From: Spironucleus salmonicida | Taxonomy: Eukaryota > Fornicata > Diplomonadida > Hexamitidae | Assembly: GCA_000497125.2 (NCBI GenBank) | Contig: CM035322.1 | Coordinates: forward strand, 70,001-134,000 | DNA length: 64,000 nt | Reading direction: 5' to 3' | In this document: positions 24,221 through 34,571 of the stretch, one piece after another | Position numbering within the stretch: position 1 is the first letter of the stretch | How the letters are laid out: every line of letters starts with the position of its first letter | Made by a program: the position numbers and the translations under genes | The notes under the pieces: model-generated | Seen by the model: only the letters and a program-made list of their open reading frames with translations | What the model was told of the DNA's origin: nothing | Database searches by the model: none

Positions 24221-24646
24221 TCATTCTGATATGACATAGTTTTTAGCTTACCATTTCTCATTTAAGTCTTCTATAGTAGCTTTTATGTCATTATCTTAAT
24301 CAATAAGTGATTTTTAACTGAATTCTTCTTGAATTTCTTCTGCTCTTTTCAAATATTTATAAAAATGATTTTCTACTTGAACAGTAACGAGCTCCTTAGC
24401 TAGTAACTCATTCTTTTACTAAACTTCTGATTCATCTAATAACTAAGTTTTAAGTTATGATGATGTCATTTCTAATTCATCATTTTCCATTTATAATTGA
24501 TTTATTTGTATATATGCATCCTATAGCTGATCTGTTAGCTAAACATTCATCTTAATTAAATCATTATTTTACTCGATTATTTATAATACTTCTTCCTCTT
24601 TCATTAGTGAATGTAAAACTAACAACATCTAATGAATATTATACAT
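24221..24646 (-). CDS. Short coiled-coil protein, 141 aa
   Basis: The frame ends TGA at 24221-24223. The ATG at 24646 gives 141 residues; an in-frame ATG at 24628 would give 135. Nearly the whole sequence is a Glu/Gln-rich coiled coil (QLQMENDELEMTSSQLKTQ, ENHFYKYLKRAEEIQEEF). There are no other features. Such short coiled coils are often cytoskeletal or ciliary, but nothing here proves it. Confidence 0.55.
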
Positions 24647-24719
24647 AAACTTGTAAAGTAAGTATTAAAACAATTAATAAAAATATTAATATTATATAGT
24701 ATCAATATATTAAACACTA

Positions 24720-25553
24720 TCAGTCAAATAACTTTCCAAACTCCATAAACCAATCTAGAACACTAATTTCTAAATCTATACCTCTATACACACCACTTTT
24801 ATTATCCCAATCTCTTCGCGAGCTTTTTTAACTATCCTCTGTTGAACTTCCGTCAAATTCTACTCGTTATTCGACGGATCCTCTTCTTTCATATTTAAAT
24901 TATTTCCTAACTTTATCTATCTCAAATCCATATCTTTTAGCAACCATTTCGTGACTCTCTTTTAATTTTTAATCCAACTTGCTTTATGGCATAGCCAAAT
25001 CTTAGATCTTCCTGACAAATTTGAGATCTAAGTTTCCACACATTTGGAAGTCTTAATCGTCATCATTTTCACTTATATCAATGCTATTATTCTAATGATG
25101 AAATTATTATAATTCTGACATCGAAACTTCAGCATCAACTGAAATTTTACTTTCAATCCCAACTCCAGTGACTACAACCATTTTTCTTTCGAATTCTGAG
25201 CTAATAGTGATACTACCTCTGAATTCGCCAGGTTCTGGTGCAATTCCAACTCTGACTCTAAAGAGTTCGCCTTTTTTTTCAATATTTAAATCTACACCTC
25301 TACCTCTGATTTCGAACTTTTTACTAAATTTACTACCAACTCTCATAGTTATATAAATAAACTTCAGAGACTTAACATTTGACGGTACTCTTCCAAAATT
25401 TAAACATGGTGTGGATAACAGTAAACCAGATTATTTTTAAGTTAAAATTAACTTTAAAAGCTATGGTAATGGTGTCTCTATGTAGCCTGGCAGTGTTTTC
25501 AAATACTTAGCCTATGACATTGAATCTAATTTTGGTAGTTAAGGAAGTGACAT
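24720..25553 (-). CDS. ASH (ASPM-SPD2-Hydin) domain protein, 277 aa
   Basis: The start is ATG at 25553 (MSLPQLPKLDSMSQ), not the internal ATG at 25346. Only the upstream start includes the first strands of an immunoglobulin-like ASH domain: CLNFGRVPSNVKSLKFIYI, then FEIRGRGVDLNIEKKG, RVGIAPEPGEFRGSITIS and VVVTGVGIESKIS. This order (F-G-x-V, then a P-x-x-x-G-x-F-x-G-x-I block and a final V-x-G-x-G-I) is the ASH pattern. ASH proteins such as hydin act in cilia, flagella and centrosomes. The C-terminal 120 residues are acidic and then basic, without a known domain. A plus-strand frame antisense to it stays open through the region and is a shadow. Confidence 0.6.
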
Positions 25554-25611
25554 TTTGTGAATAATTTTTACATCTAACTATACTACTATATAATAATCGA
25601 ATTAAAACATT

Positions 25612-25998
25612 TCACTGAATATGCCTAACTTCGCTTTCGTTCTTCCAATTTTCTGTGAGCACAAAATCATAGCCTTTCAGAGCTAAGTCTTTCTTCCACT
25701 GCGCATAGTCTGCTTTGTACAGTGCTTTTAATTTTGAATTTCTATCTTTTATTGCTGTTTCATATACAGCGTAGTTCACAAGGCCAGCTTCTGATAAAAC
25801 TTAATCTTACTTGACATTTTTGGTAAGCAATTCTGCACGCAGAGAAGTAAAAATTTACTCTTCAATATTCTAACGTGCAAAATCAGATTTTTGTTCCCAT
25901 TCAATTCTACGTTTTATAGATTCTGGAAGTTTAGGATGGCGATCAATATGCATGTCAAAGTTGTTATGCATGCAATGTTGATATACTTTATTCGACAT
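25612..25998 (-). CDS. Small helical, possibly ciliary protein, 128 aa
   Basis: The frame starts MSNKVYQHCMHNNFDMHID and ends TGA at 25612-25614. The C-terminal half contains KALYKADYAQWKKDLALKGYDF. This resembles the short motif (L-Y-x-x-x-x-x-x-W/Y-x-x-E-L-x-x-x-G-L-x-F) seen in small microtubule inner proteins such as CFAP141. The similarity is short, so the ciliary role is inference. Charged helices make up the rest, and there are no membrane segments. Confidence 0.5.
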
Positions 25999-26077
25999 TT
26001 AATAATGCGGACAGAACGTAAACACTTAATTATGTATAATATTATGTATCTTTTATTTTTACCACTTTAATATTGTA

Positions 26078-26392
26078 ATGCCGAAGGAATTGCGTAAGGT
26101 TATAATTGAGCACAATAAGATGAAGAAGGGTAAGCATTTAACCATTATTAAGAATATTAACTAAAAGTATTCAGGAATCAAGATTGCGAATGCAATGGGT
26201 AAAGATTTGAAAGTTAGAGCCTTTGAGCTTAAGGAGGAGTAGGATGACCCTTTTTCAATATGTATCGGATCAATAGATATGAACGAAGAAGTATGTGGAT
26301 GGTTATTATCAAACAGAATTGTAAAAGACCCTGCATAGTTTATATTTAATAATATTACTATGAAGTCGGCAAAAGATGCTTGTCATTTCTGA
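26078..26392 (+). CDS. eIF1 (SUI1)-like translation initiation factor, 104 aa
   Basis: eIF1 binds the 40S subunit and controls start-codon choice. The product has the right length and order: a basic beta strand KKGKHLTIIKNI (compare GRKTLTTVQGI), then IKIANAMGKDLKVRAFEL (compare the K-K-L-x-K-x-F-K-K helix), SICIGSIDMNEEVCGWLL and NRIVKDPAQ. The last part lines up with the eIF1 end R-x-x-x-C-x-F-L-x-x-x-x-L-x-K-D at identical spacing. The similarity is visible by eye but diverged, so I rate it probable. The box TTTTTACCACTTTA lies 10 bases before the ATG. Confidence 0.5.
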
Positions 26393-26428
26393 TTATTATA
26401 TTATATTTATTATTAATTTTTATAAATT

Positions 26429-27004
26429 ATGTCAGGTTAATCTAGTTGGTAGAAAAAATATAACGGGGCTTAATAAGGCTAGCAGTAATAATAATTATAA
26501 TCAAACAATTAATTTAATAAGAACAAACAGTAATAATCTTTCGGTATACCATCATAAAACATATAAAAATTACCTGGAGTTGGGAATTATTAAAATTAGT
26601 AGAATAATTAGCAATAATCACGATATAATGGCAATGTAACATCATAGTAATAGAAACCTTAACAGTAGTGGCTTGGCTAGTAAAATTATGTCAATAATAC
26701 ATCAAATTAGAGATTCTAAGCTCCTAAACCGTAAATACCTGAATAGGTTAGTGTTTTTAAAAATGCACAGTAACTATCTTAATAGATAAACACCTTTGGA
26801 ATATAAAATTAATTCAATTAAGTAGTTTAATCTAATTAGCCTCAAGTGTTATACTAATAAACGGTAAAGGCAGAAATTTCTTCTGGGACTCTCGATGACA
26901 ATGATTTTGATATGAAAGTGAGGCAAGCTGATTAAGACTACTAGTAATGGGTTGATGGTTAAAAGTAACTTGATTGTAACTTTATCCTTAGAGTATTTAT
27001 ATGA
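26429..27004 (+). CDS. Gln-rich low-complexity protein written mostly with TAA/TAG, 191 aa
   Basis: The frame starts MSGQSSWQKKYNGAQQGQQQ and ends TGA at 27002-27004. Roughly a quarter to a third of residues are glutamine, and most are encoded by TAA or TAG, including runs of consecutive TAA codons near 26486. Under the standard code it would be the most stop-dense stretch in the window. The first 150 residues are Q/N/S-rich and likely disordered or prion-like. The end is charged (EISSGTLDDNDFDMKVRQ). It follows the eIF1-like gene by 36 bases on the same strand. The function is unknown; Q/N-rich proteins often take part in RNA granules. Confidence 0.6.
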
Positions 27005-27053
27005 TTCTAAGTTTTATATTATTTTATTATATCTATATTAAGTATCTTCAAAA

Positions 27054-29090
27054 ATGGATAATTCAATAATAAATATCAAAACTTTATAATCTGTTATTTT
27101 TAATAGAGTAGAAGCATTTAATATATAGATAACATAATATGATTAATATACAAATGTGGATCATGCTATTCAGATACTAGACTAGTTTTTAAATTAGAAC
27201 AATGATGCTACTTTATTATTGGAGTCAGTTTTATCTTTATATAAAAAAGATAAGTAAATACTAATCAAAATATTTAGTTTAATTTAATGCTATTTAAAAA
27301 ACTTTGCTATAAGTTTGGATGATTTACCTGAGCTGATTTATTAACTGATTTTAGTTACATAACGATAGTAAAATATTACAGACGACGAAATTATTATTAT
27401 TTAATATCTGTAGAAATATTTTAATCTAGATTCTAAGGAATAAATAATATCTACTATTATAAATTTATAGACTTAATATAATCAGGAATAAGCTATTATA
27501 AGTTAGAATTAACAAATTGTATAATAATTATACCACTAATTAGAGTAATTTGATACAAATTATAACTAACTATAAGACAAATATAATTAAAAGCTTGATT
27601 TGGAAAATCTTTATAATTAATTATCACTAGAATATGCTGAAAAAATAAATCTATCTAATATTCTATCAGAGGAATTAAAAAATACATAATTAGTAGTGCG
27701 AGATCTTAATTCTAATAATATTTCTTTATCAGAACAGCTAGCTGTAAAACCAATTCAGTAATTAGAGAAAGACTACACTCTACTTCAAAAATAACTTAAA
27801 ATTAGTTCAAGAAATCTTAAAATTTATAAATTAAGATAAGTTCAGTATATAGCGGACATTAATTTGTTCAAAGAAAAAATTGTATAAATTTAGTTAGAAT
27901 TATTGGAATTTAAAAAGGACATAAATAGTAAAAACAATATATAGTTTGATCAATAATAAGCAGTTGTAAACTAATTTATATAATAGTTTTAAGTCTTATA
28001 TGAACAAAATCTAAGTCTTAAATAATTATCAAATGATTAAAATTAGTAGATACAGATAATTTAAGAGTAATTATAAATTAAGGTACGTGAATCAGATTTA
28101 CAGAAAACTAATATTTAACGAGCAGAATGGAAATAAAAAGAATTATAATAATAAATTTAATTATTAGATTTAGACAATGAATAATTTCTTGAATAGATAG
28201 CTTTGTTATCATCAGAATCAACTAAATTTAGAAAAGAAAATAATTAACTTATATAAATTTAGTAGCAATAAACATAACAAGTATAACAATTTAAAGAATA
28301 ATCAGACATCAATCAATAAAAATTATAGAACTATGATTAAATGAAATTAGATTTAGACAAAATTATTTATACTAATGAGTTAAGTTTATAGACTATAACA
28401 TAAGTATAACAAGAAAATACCTTGTTAAAAGAATTAACTATATAACAATAAGATTCTCAAGCTAAATCGTAAAAAATTATTAAAGATTTTAACATTAAAA
28501 TGTAGACATTATAAAAAGAATTTAATGATCTTAAAACAAATAAAGATTCATCATTATAATAATTTTGTTCACATTTTAAGATAAAAGAAGGCGAAGTTTA
28601 TGAAAATTATTAACTATTAAAATAGAAATGCCTTTAGTAAAGAAATAATATTATTAGCTTGGAAATATAAAACTGTAATATTTCTGGAGACAAAATTGCT
28701 GATTTGTAAAATAATATTCACTGTAATAAGGTGATTTAAACAGATGCAGATATGGTATTTAATCTTGAAAAAATTCACGAAGACATATCAATGAAAGATA
28801 TGTAAATACAATAGTAAAACCTTCATATCAACGAGCTATAAGACTAAATAAAATTATATTATAATGATATATAAAGTCTTAAAGATGAAATGAAATTTAA
28901 ATATTAGTAATATTAATAAAAATTAAGCAAATTTGAAGAAAAATAGAAGGATCTTCAAATTAAGTCTTAATTAGAAAAAATTATTGAATTAGAAAAACTT
29001 CATTAATATTGGGAAAAAAGAGCAAGAATGCTAGAAAAACCAAAAGCAATTTCGTAAAGTATTGTAAATAAAACACTTGTTAAATAGTGA
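27054..29090 (+). CDS. Long Gln-rich coiled-coil protein, 678 aa
   Basis: One frame of 679 codons runs from ATG at 27054 to TGA at 29088-29090. The first 120 residues look like a compact helical region (VSLYKKDKQILIKIFSL-like, FAISLDDLPELIYQL). The remaining 550 are continuous charged coiled coil rich in Leu, Glu, Lys and Gln, with Gln almost entirely TAA/TAG. There are no ankyrin, kinase or membrane regions. Very long coiled coils of this kind are typical of basal-body, centrosome and golgin proteins. I cannot choose between these. Confidence 0.72.
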
Positions 29091-29125
29091 AATTTGATTA
29101 TTATTATAAAATTTATCTAATATAA

Positions 29126-30592
29126 TCATACATTAAAATACTTTTTAAGAGCATCACCCATATCAATATCCTAAATAAGAACTTAATCATTAATTAATTA
29201 ACTAGATATAGTTTAAATTATACATTAAAATCGTTGCAAAATCTTTAACTAATTGAATACCTAAATTTCAGGTGAGAAACTCCAATTTAAGTTTATTTCA
29301 TTATTTCTTAGATAAATATTTAAAATGATCTTATCTTTTCTCACCTAATGTTTGCTTGAATTCAACATAATAAAATCTTAAATGTAGCTATTAGATTAAA
29401 TATCTCCATAGTATATAGTTAAGTCATTTGATAATTAGTCTAAAGTAGTATTATTTTTACTCTTAACATCTTCTAATAATGTAATAAATAATTGATTATT
29501 TTCATAGATACATTAATTTTAATGTTGTTGACTTAGGCTCTATACAGTTAATAAAAATTTAGATCTTAACTCTGATAATTAGCAGTATATAACTAATGGA
29601 ATAAATTAATTATTGACTAATTCTGTAGTTGCTAAAATAATATTTTCTTCAAAGTCTGCTTAAAATTCACATTCTTTTGACATGAAGTTAATGGCTTATA
29701 AAAAAACTAATAAGGATATTTAGTTAGCTTTGCAAAATTATTATAACTTTATTGAGATTTCATCACATAGTATTATTCTCTATAATTAGTATTACATTGT
29801 ATTTGATTGTTGAAGTGGAACATCAATTGTAATTTTTTATTACTAAATAAACGTTTCAATAGGTATAATCTCTTATTATAATATCTCTTATTTTTTAATA
29901 AATCTGGCTGTTAATAATTTTGCTTGATTTTTTTGAAATTGCAAATTCTACAAAATGTTTGGTACTATAGGTGGAATTAAAAAATTACGATGAGGATTTT
30001 TAAGAATTTCAGTAAAGAAATAAGGAAGGTTTAATAAATAATCCATTCTACCTACAGCTTCGTTAAGTACAAATACATAGTTTGTAATAGTATCTCTTCT
30101 AGTAAAAAATAACTATATACAATAAGAATTCGTCTTCTGGTAACTTAATTCTGAGCATATTTATAAAAATGTAAGAATACCTTCATTAGCAGTCGAAACA
30201 GATAATTCATATGCTAGTAGCGGTGTTTTCAAAGAGATAAATTTCTTTTAATATACTTTTGTAGCCAATAATGGAATTTTCCTTTGTAATTATTGGAAAG
30301 CTACATTAATTTAAAGATATTAGAATAATTTAGTTTTAAAGCCAATAATTATTCTATCTTTTGACTGACATAATTAATAATCTGTAAGATGCTAGCAAAA
30401 TTACTATTTTAGTGTTTTCTATGGTCCTCTAAGCTTGGGAATATTTTACAAATTTGGTAATATATTAGATTCCTTCTATTTACTAGTAATGATATAGTCT
30501 TAATCTCTTATAATGTCTAAATCTTTATGTTATTACTGAGGTTCAACGTTAATAGTTTAAAAATTTAGGTCTAGGCCTTAAATTTAATTCAT
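29126..30592 (-). CDS. Unassigned protein, 488 aa
   Basis: The frame starts MNQIQGLDLNFQTINVEPQ at 30592 and ends TGA at 29126-29128. It is globular in character. There is a beta-rich stretch around residues 130-230 (LLAYELSVSTANEGILTF, TNYVFVLNEAVGRMDYLL) and a helix-rich second half (DEISIKLQQFCKANQISLLVFLQA). That second block loosely recalls acyltransferase/condensation-type folds but lacks an H-H-x-x-x-D-G motif, so I do not name it. A 22-base stretch at 29895-29916 inside this gene recurs exactly at 63409-63430. Confidence 0.6.
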
Positions 30593-30634
30593 TTATCACC
30601 TATATAAATACATATAAAATATTATTATTTTTAT

Positions 30635-30847
30635 ATGGAGTTCTCAGATCTTGATTTCCCGCTACAAGATGAAGTATAAACAGTCAGTTTTATTCCAACT
30701 TATTAAGATTTTACAGATATAGATGTAAGAGCAGATGAAAGATAGCTTTCAACTTCTGACTCAAATGTAGAAAATTATTTTCTCAATTCTTACTGTTCTA
30801 AGTATAATTCCTCTTAATCATCAATATAAAATTTACTCACAGATTGA
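30635..30847 (+). CDS. Small acidic protein, 70 aa
   Basis: The frame reads MEFSDLDFPLQDEVQTVSF and ends TGA at 30845-30847. It is strongly acidic and Ser-rich, with no predicted structure. It is divergent from the 488-residue gene with 42 bases between the ATGs. A frame this short could be chance, but the acidic, low-Ile/Asn composition differs from that of random AT-rich frames here. Confidence 0.45.
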
Positions 30848-31034
30848 TGAGTGTATAAGTTTTTCTTATTTAAATTATAAATTACTTTCATTAATAAGTT
30901 TGTACTTTACACCATCCATTTTTGATTTAGATTATATATTATTAACATACTAGGGTACTAATTTTGTTATCATCAAAGAACTATACTATAGTATAATTAT
31001 ATATTATTGCTAAAAATATAAAATTATTTTTTCA

Positions 31035-31046
31035 TTTCCACTCCAC
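31035..31046 (+). promoter_or_regulatory. Candidate initiator-type element before uS14
   Basis: TTTCCACTCCAC ends 4 bases before the uS14 ATG. It matches the box upstream of STT3 (CACTCCAC shared). As uS14 must be strongly expressed, this is one of the better places to test the motif. A promoter role is inferred. Confidence 0.4.
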
Positions 31047-31050
31047 GTGG

Positions 31051-31209
31051 ATGGCCCGTGACGCATAATTCTCAGCTCATCATATAGAACATACCCACTG
31101 CCGTGTTTGCGGTAACGAAAATGCCCTCGTAAACAAATATAGCCTTTGCATCTGCAGAAGATGTTTCCGCGAAAATGCTGCCAAGATTGGTTTCGTCAAG
31201 TATCACTGA
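31051..31209 (+). CDS. RPS29: Ribosomal protein uS14 (RPS29), 52 aa
   Basis: uS14 is a small zinc-binding protein of the 40S head. The product has the four-cysteine ribbon (CRVC near residue 20 and CRRC near residue 39) and the conserved end [14 protein letters not shown], matching FRQYAKDIGFIK in other eukaryotes. The length of 52 residues is normal. Codons are C-rich compared with neighbours (GCC, GTT/GTC, AAC, TGC), as expected for a highly expressed gene; one TAA Gln is present at residue 6. Its stop lies 39 bases from that of the convergent XPD gene. Confidence 0.95.
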
Positions 31210-31248
31210 TTTAATTATGTATTTGCTTAATCTAGCTCACCTACGTTT

Positions 31249-33207
31249 TCATTCTTTAATTTTATGCATTTATTATTCTAATAAAAAATCTTTTATTCCT
31301 TATATTATTTAGCGAGCGTGTGTCTCCTTAAAACCTTTTGATTTCGCCCAGTGATCAAGCATCCGTACCACTGGTTTGAATCTCGATTCTACAAACAATA
31401 TGCACCCGTATTCAGAAGATTTTCTACAAATCCTCCCAACAGCTTATTATGTGATTTATAGAGCATCAAACTCCATATATTCATCCTCTGATATATCTAA
31501 ACTTTGATAAAATTTCATTTATGCCTAAATCCTTGCACTTTGTCTAAACATATATGGTACGCCTATAATAACTACTAATCTACCATACTAGCTTCCTATA
31601 TCAATACCTTCAGCAAAACTTCCTCTAGCGACAGCACAAAAAATAGATCCCCTCCCCATGTCACACGCAACCATGTGACAATTGAGTGCATGTTGCGATT
31701 CTAGTGTGTTATTAGATTCAAAAAATATCAACCTATTCCCTTAAATCTTCAAATTTAACATTTATGTGAATGCAGCAAATTACTCAAGAAATGCAAAAGA
31801 AGGAAAGAATAGCAAAATACCATCAGATACTGTTTTAGATAATTATATAAGCACGTTAGCAACTGATACAACAGTATTTTATTCGAACCTGTGAGTAAAA
31901 TTAAGAGTTATCTCTTCACGATTTAGTCCACTAGTTAGCAAAAAAAGTTTAAAATTTTTATCTAAATAGGTGCTAAATTATATAATATTTAATTAATACT
32001 TAAATTAAAGTCTATCTAACCCCATTATTTGTTTTGAAATATGGAATGGTCGTAATGTTCCTGACATGAATATTATATTAGTAAAACCCTTAATTATCTT
32101 TTCAATACCAATAGCACAATCTAAACATGTTAATTCTACTATATTTCTCTAGTTTGCAAGTATAATTTTAGTAGAGTCTTCGAATTTCATGAAAGGATAA
32201 TCTACTGTCAAAGCAAACTTGTAAGCCTAGTTCGGATAGAGATCCACATACATTAAAATGGAGGCAAATTTTGTCAAATTAATTATTTGTTTCGAAATAA
32301 CAATTGAAATATTGGCTTATTTTAGCACCTAAACAACTATTTTAAGATATCTTATACCCTCAAGAAGCATATTTTTATCATACTTCTGCTAAGAAATTAT
32401 CCTACTAGTTTCAAACTACACATCATAAACGCGAGCTGATTCAATATTTTTAAGTATCTTAATTTCATTCAGAATTATTTAAAGCTATAATATGAACTAC
32501 AATGGTAAAGATTTAATAGTAGTAATTGACTTTAATGCCTTAATTAATATAGCAATATCTTATGCGCACTTTTCGCATTCATTTTTAGTGAATTAAGCAC
32601 TGATTGATGAGGTAGCTACTTTTGGGATATTATGAGCTTCATCAACGATAAGGATAGATGATTCGTCAAATTCATTTAATGCAGATATTTCTGAGTCAAA
32701 AATATAATTATATGAACATACTACAAATTTTGCTGTTTTAGATGCTGCCCGGTTAGCAAAAAATGGGCAGATTTATGCAACCTCAAAATCTTCCATATCA
32801 TTTATATTTTGCGAATGGTAATTGAGAGAATTTTAGTAGAATTAGCAGTTTCTGTATATTTGACTGCATGTATGATCGATATCTGATGAAAATCTTACAT
32901 CTGGATTAATACAAGTTTTTTGCTTAGATGCCAGAAATGAAAGTGAAAATGTAGTTTTAAGTTTTTTCAATTAGTTAACTACGTTAAGTACTTCTTAAAA
33001 TGTCCTAGTAGCATAAATTATTCTACGTTTAGGCTAGTTTAAGGCAGCACATGCAGATAAAAGCGTTTTGCCACCTCCTGTATTAAGCTCAGTTAAAATT
33101 ACAGCTGGTTTAGAAAGTGATCCGTAAATAAATTTATAAAAGTCAAGTTGAGGTTATTATGGTGTGAATGGGAAAAATGGAATTTAACTATTCTAATTGG
33201 TCTACAT
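31249..33207 (-). CDS. XPD/Rad3-family DNA helicase, 652 aa
   Basis: XPD is the 5'-3' helicase of TFIIH, used in nucleotide excision repair and transcription. In order the sequence shows: a Q-motif-like start FTPQQPQLDFYKFIYGSL; Walker A ELNTGGGKT near residue 45; iron-sulphur cysteines in CINPDV, HTCSQIYRNC and AQICPFF; DEAH at residues 189-192 (ILIVDEAHNIPKVA); MSGTLRPF; EGIDIGSQYGRLVVIIGVPY; and a motif VI FDALQITQQAVGRICRKSSEYG. The end (ESRFKPVVRMLDHWAKSKG) fits XPD. At 652 residues it is somewhat shorter than human XPD (760). FANCJ, RTEL1 and Chl1 are relatives, but the size and the EGID...GVPY spacing fit XPD best. Confidence 0.85.
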
Positions 33208-33279
33208 TAAACTAATATAAATAATTACGATATAATAATAAGTATAAAAGAAGAATCGTTTTATTTCATTTCATTAAAA

Positions 33280-33825
33280 ATGGTAGTTAAGACTGTATCG
33301 CCTGCTAAATCCAAATCACCAGGTAAATCAAGTTAAAAATATTTTGAATAAAGATTTAAGAAGGAATCAACAGATGGTGTATACCGCAAAAGAGTTAAAT
33401 AAGTAGAAGAGCCAAAAACCTCTAAGACTGCATTAATCTGTATGGGGCTATTCTTTTTAATGTTTATGTCAAGTACTATATATTCTTTTGCTAGATCAAA
33501 AACTACTACATCATCTGCTCCTCCTAAACGTCCACAAGTGGCCGGTTTAGATATTCCTAGAGAGGTTATGGAAAAAGTATAGCGTCTCACAAATGCTCAA
33601 GAAAGAGAAGCAGTAGTCATGGATTGGGCTTAGTCAGTGGGTATTGAATTCGAAAATAGAAAGGATGGTTCTTATATTGCAACTCGTGATGGCTAAGAAT
33701 ATGTCATTCGTGACGCTGATCCTGACTATGTTCCAGAAGAAGACATTTCCGAAGATACTTCTGAAAACGATATTATTACTGAAGTTGATTATGAAGAACA
33801 TTAAGAAGATATCAATAACGAATGA
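33280..33825 (+). CDS. Single-pass membrane protein with RAMP4/SERP-like N-terminus, 181 aa
   Basis: RAMP4/SERP1 is a tiny tail-anchored protein of the Sec61 translocon. Residues 1-48 here are basic (KSSQKYFEQRFKKE, YRKRVKQVEEPKTSKTA), followed by one hydrophobic helix (LICMGLFFLMFMSSTIYSF, residues 49-67). This is the RAMP4 layout of R-G-N-V-x-K-T-S and a membrane segment. Unlike RAMP4, about 115 more residues follow, predicted luminal and increasingly acidic (DYVPEEDISEDTSENDIITE). The family call is inference. The TGA at 33823-33825 abuts, with no spacer, the stop codon of the gene on the other strand. Confidence 0.5.
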
Positions 33826-34530
33826 TCACTGATTTTTCTTTATCATCACAACAAGTCTAGCCAATTCAGCTACTGTTCTAGCAACGCTGTAATCATTAGC
33901 TCTCTTGATCAAAATTTCTTTCTCAACAATTGCTGCAGCATTCAAAATTTCTTATACTTTCTCAAACATCGCCTGATCAAAATCGTCTTTTTGGGATAGT
34001 ATAAGATTTAATTCTTGCTATAAAATTGATAGTGATTCAACTATTGTTTAAAAGTCTCTTTTCGGAACCTTGTCACTTAACACCACCTTTTCAACTTCGG
34101 ACCAGTGTAAATCACAATTAACAAGTTTATTTTATCTATAAACCTTGAAAAATGGTTAAAGATCATCACCAGGGGCACAATCTACAGTTAACATTATAGG
34201 AGTGTCTTCAATGGCCTAAAATAATGTTAGTAGAGCAGCATCAGATTCTTACAAAGGTTTAGTAGAATAAAATCCTAAAAATATCTCTTCAGGGTATACT
34301 TTTCTGAACATATAAATCAAATTTTTAGCATACTCTAAATCTAAATAAGTTAAATCTCGCTTTTCTTCAAAAGGAATTGGAAATGAGTTAGAGATTTAAA
34401 TAACCTAATCGGAATAACCCATCAAACAACCTATAACACGTTATTTATTCGTATCTGAATCAACATATCTGCGTCGATGATCAGCAATTTAAAACAATAC
34501 CGTAGGCTATAACTATATAGTGACGTCCAT
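33826..34530 (-). CDS. MPN-domain protein, probably eIF3 subunit f, 234 aa
   Basis: The start MDVTIQLQPTVLFQIADHRRR resembles the V-x-L-H-P-x-V-L opening of MPN proteins. It is followed by QRVIGCLMGYSDQVIQISNSFPIPFEE and DLEYAKNLIYMFRKVYPEEIFLGFYST, which resembles eIF3f ([27 protein letters not shown]) more than Rpn8. The metal-binding H-x-H...S-x-x-D of active JAMM proteases is absent (GFYSTKPLQESD), so it is a structural MPN-minus subunit. The C-terminal helices (AAIVEKEILIKRANDYSVARTV) fit eIF3f or Rpn8. Its stop codon is directly adjacent to that of the RAMP4-like gene. Confidence 0.65.
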
Positions 34531-34571
34531 TTAGAGGTGTATATGAAAGTTATAATTATATATAATATTAA

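Noticed and set aside
25168-25560. Plus-strand frame running through 25,168-25,560
   Set aside because: It is antisense to the ASH-domain gene, whose full domain needs the minus strand up to 25,553. The plus-strand product has no recognisable domain.
33826-34530. Rpn8 (proteasome lid) as first choice for the MPN protein
   Set aside because: The block DLEYAKNLIYMFRKVYPEEI and what follows lies closer to eIF3f. Rpn8 is kept only as an alternative.
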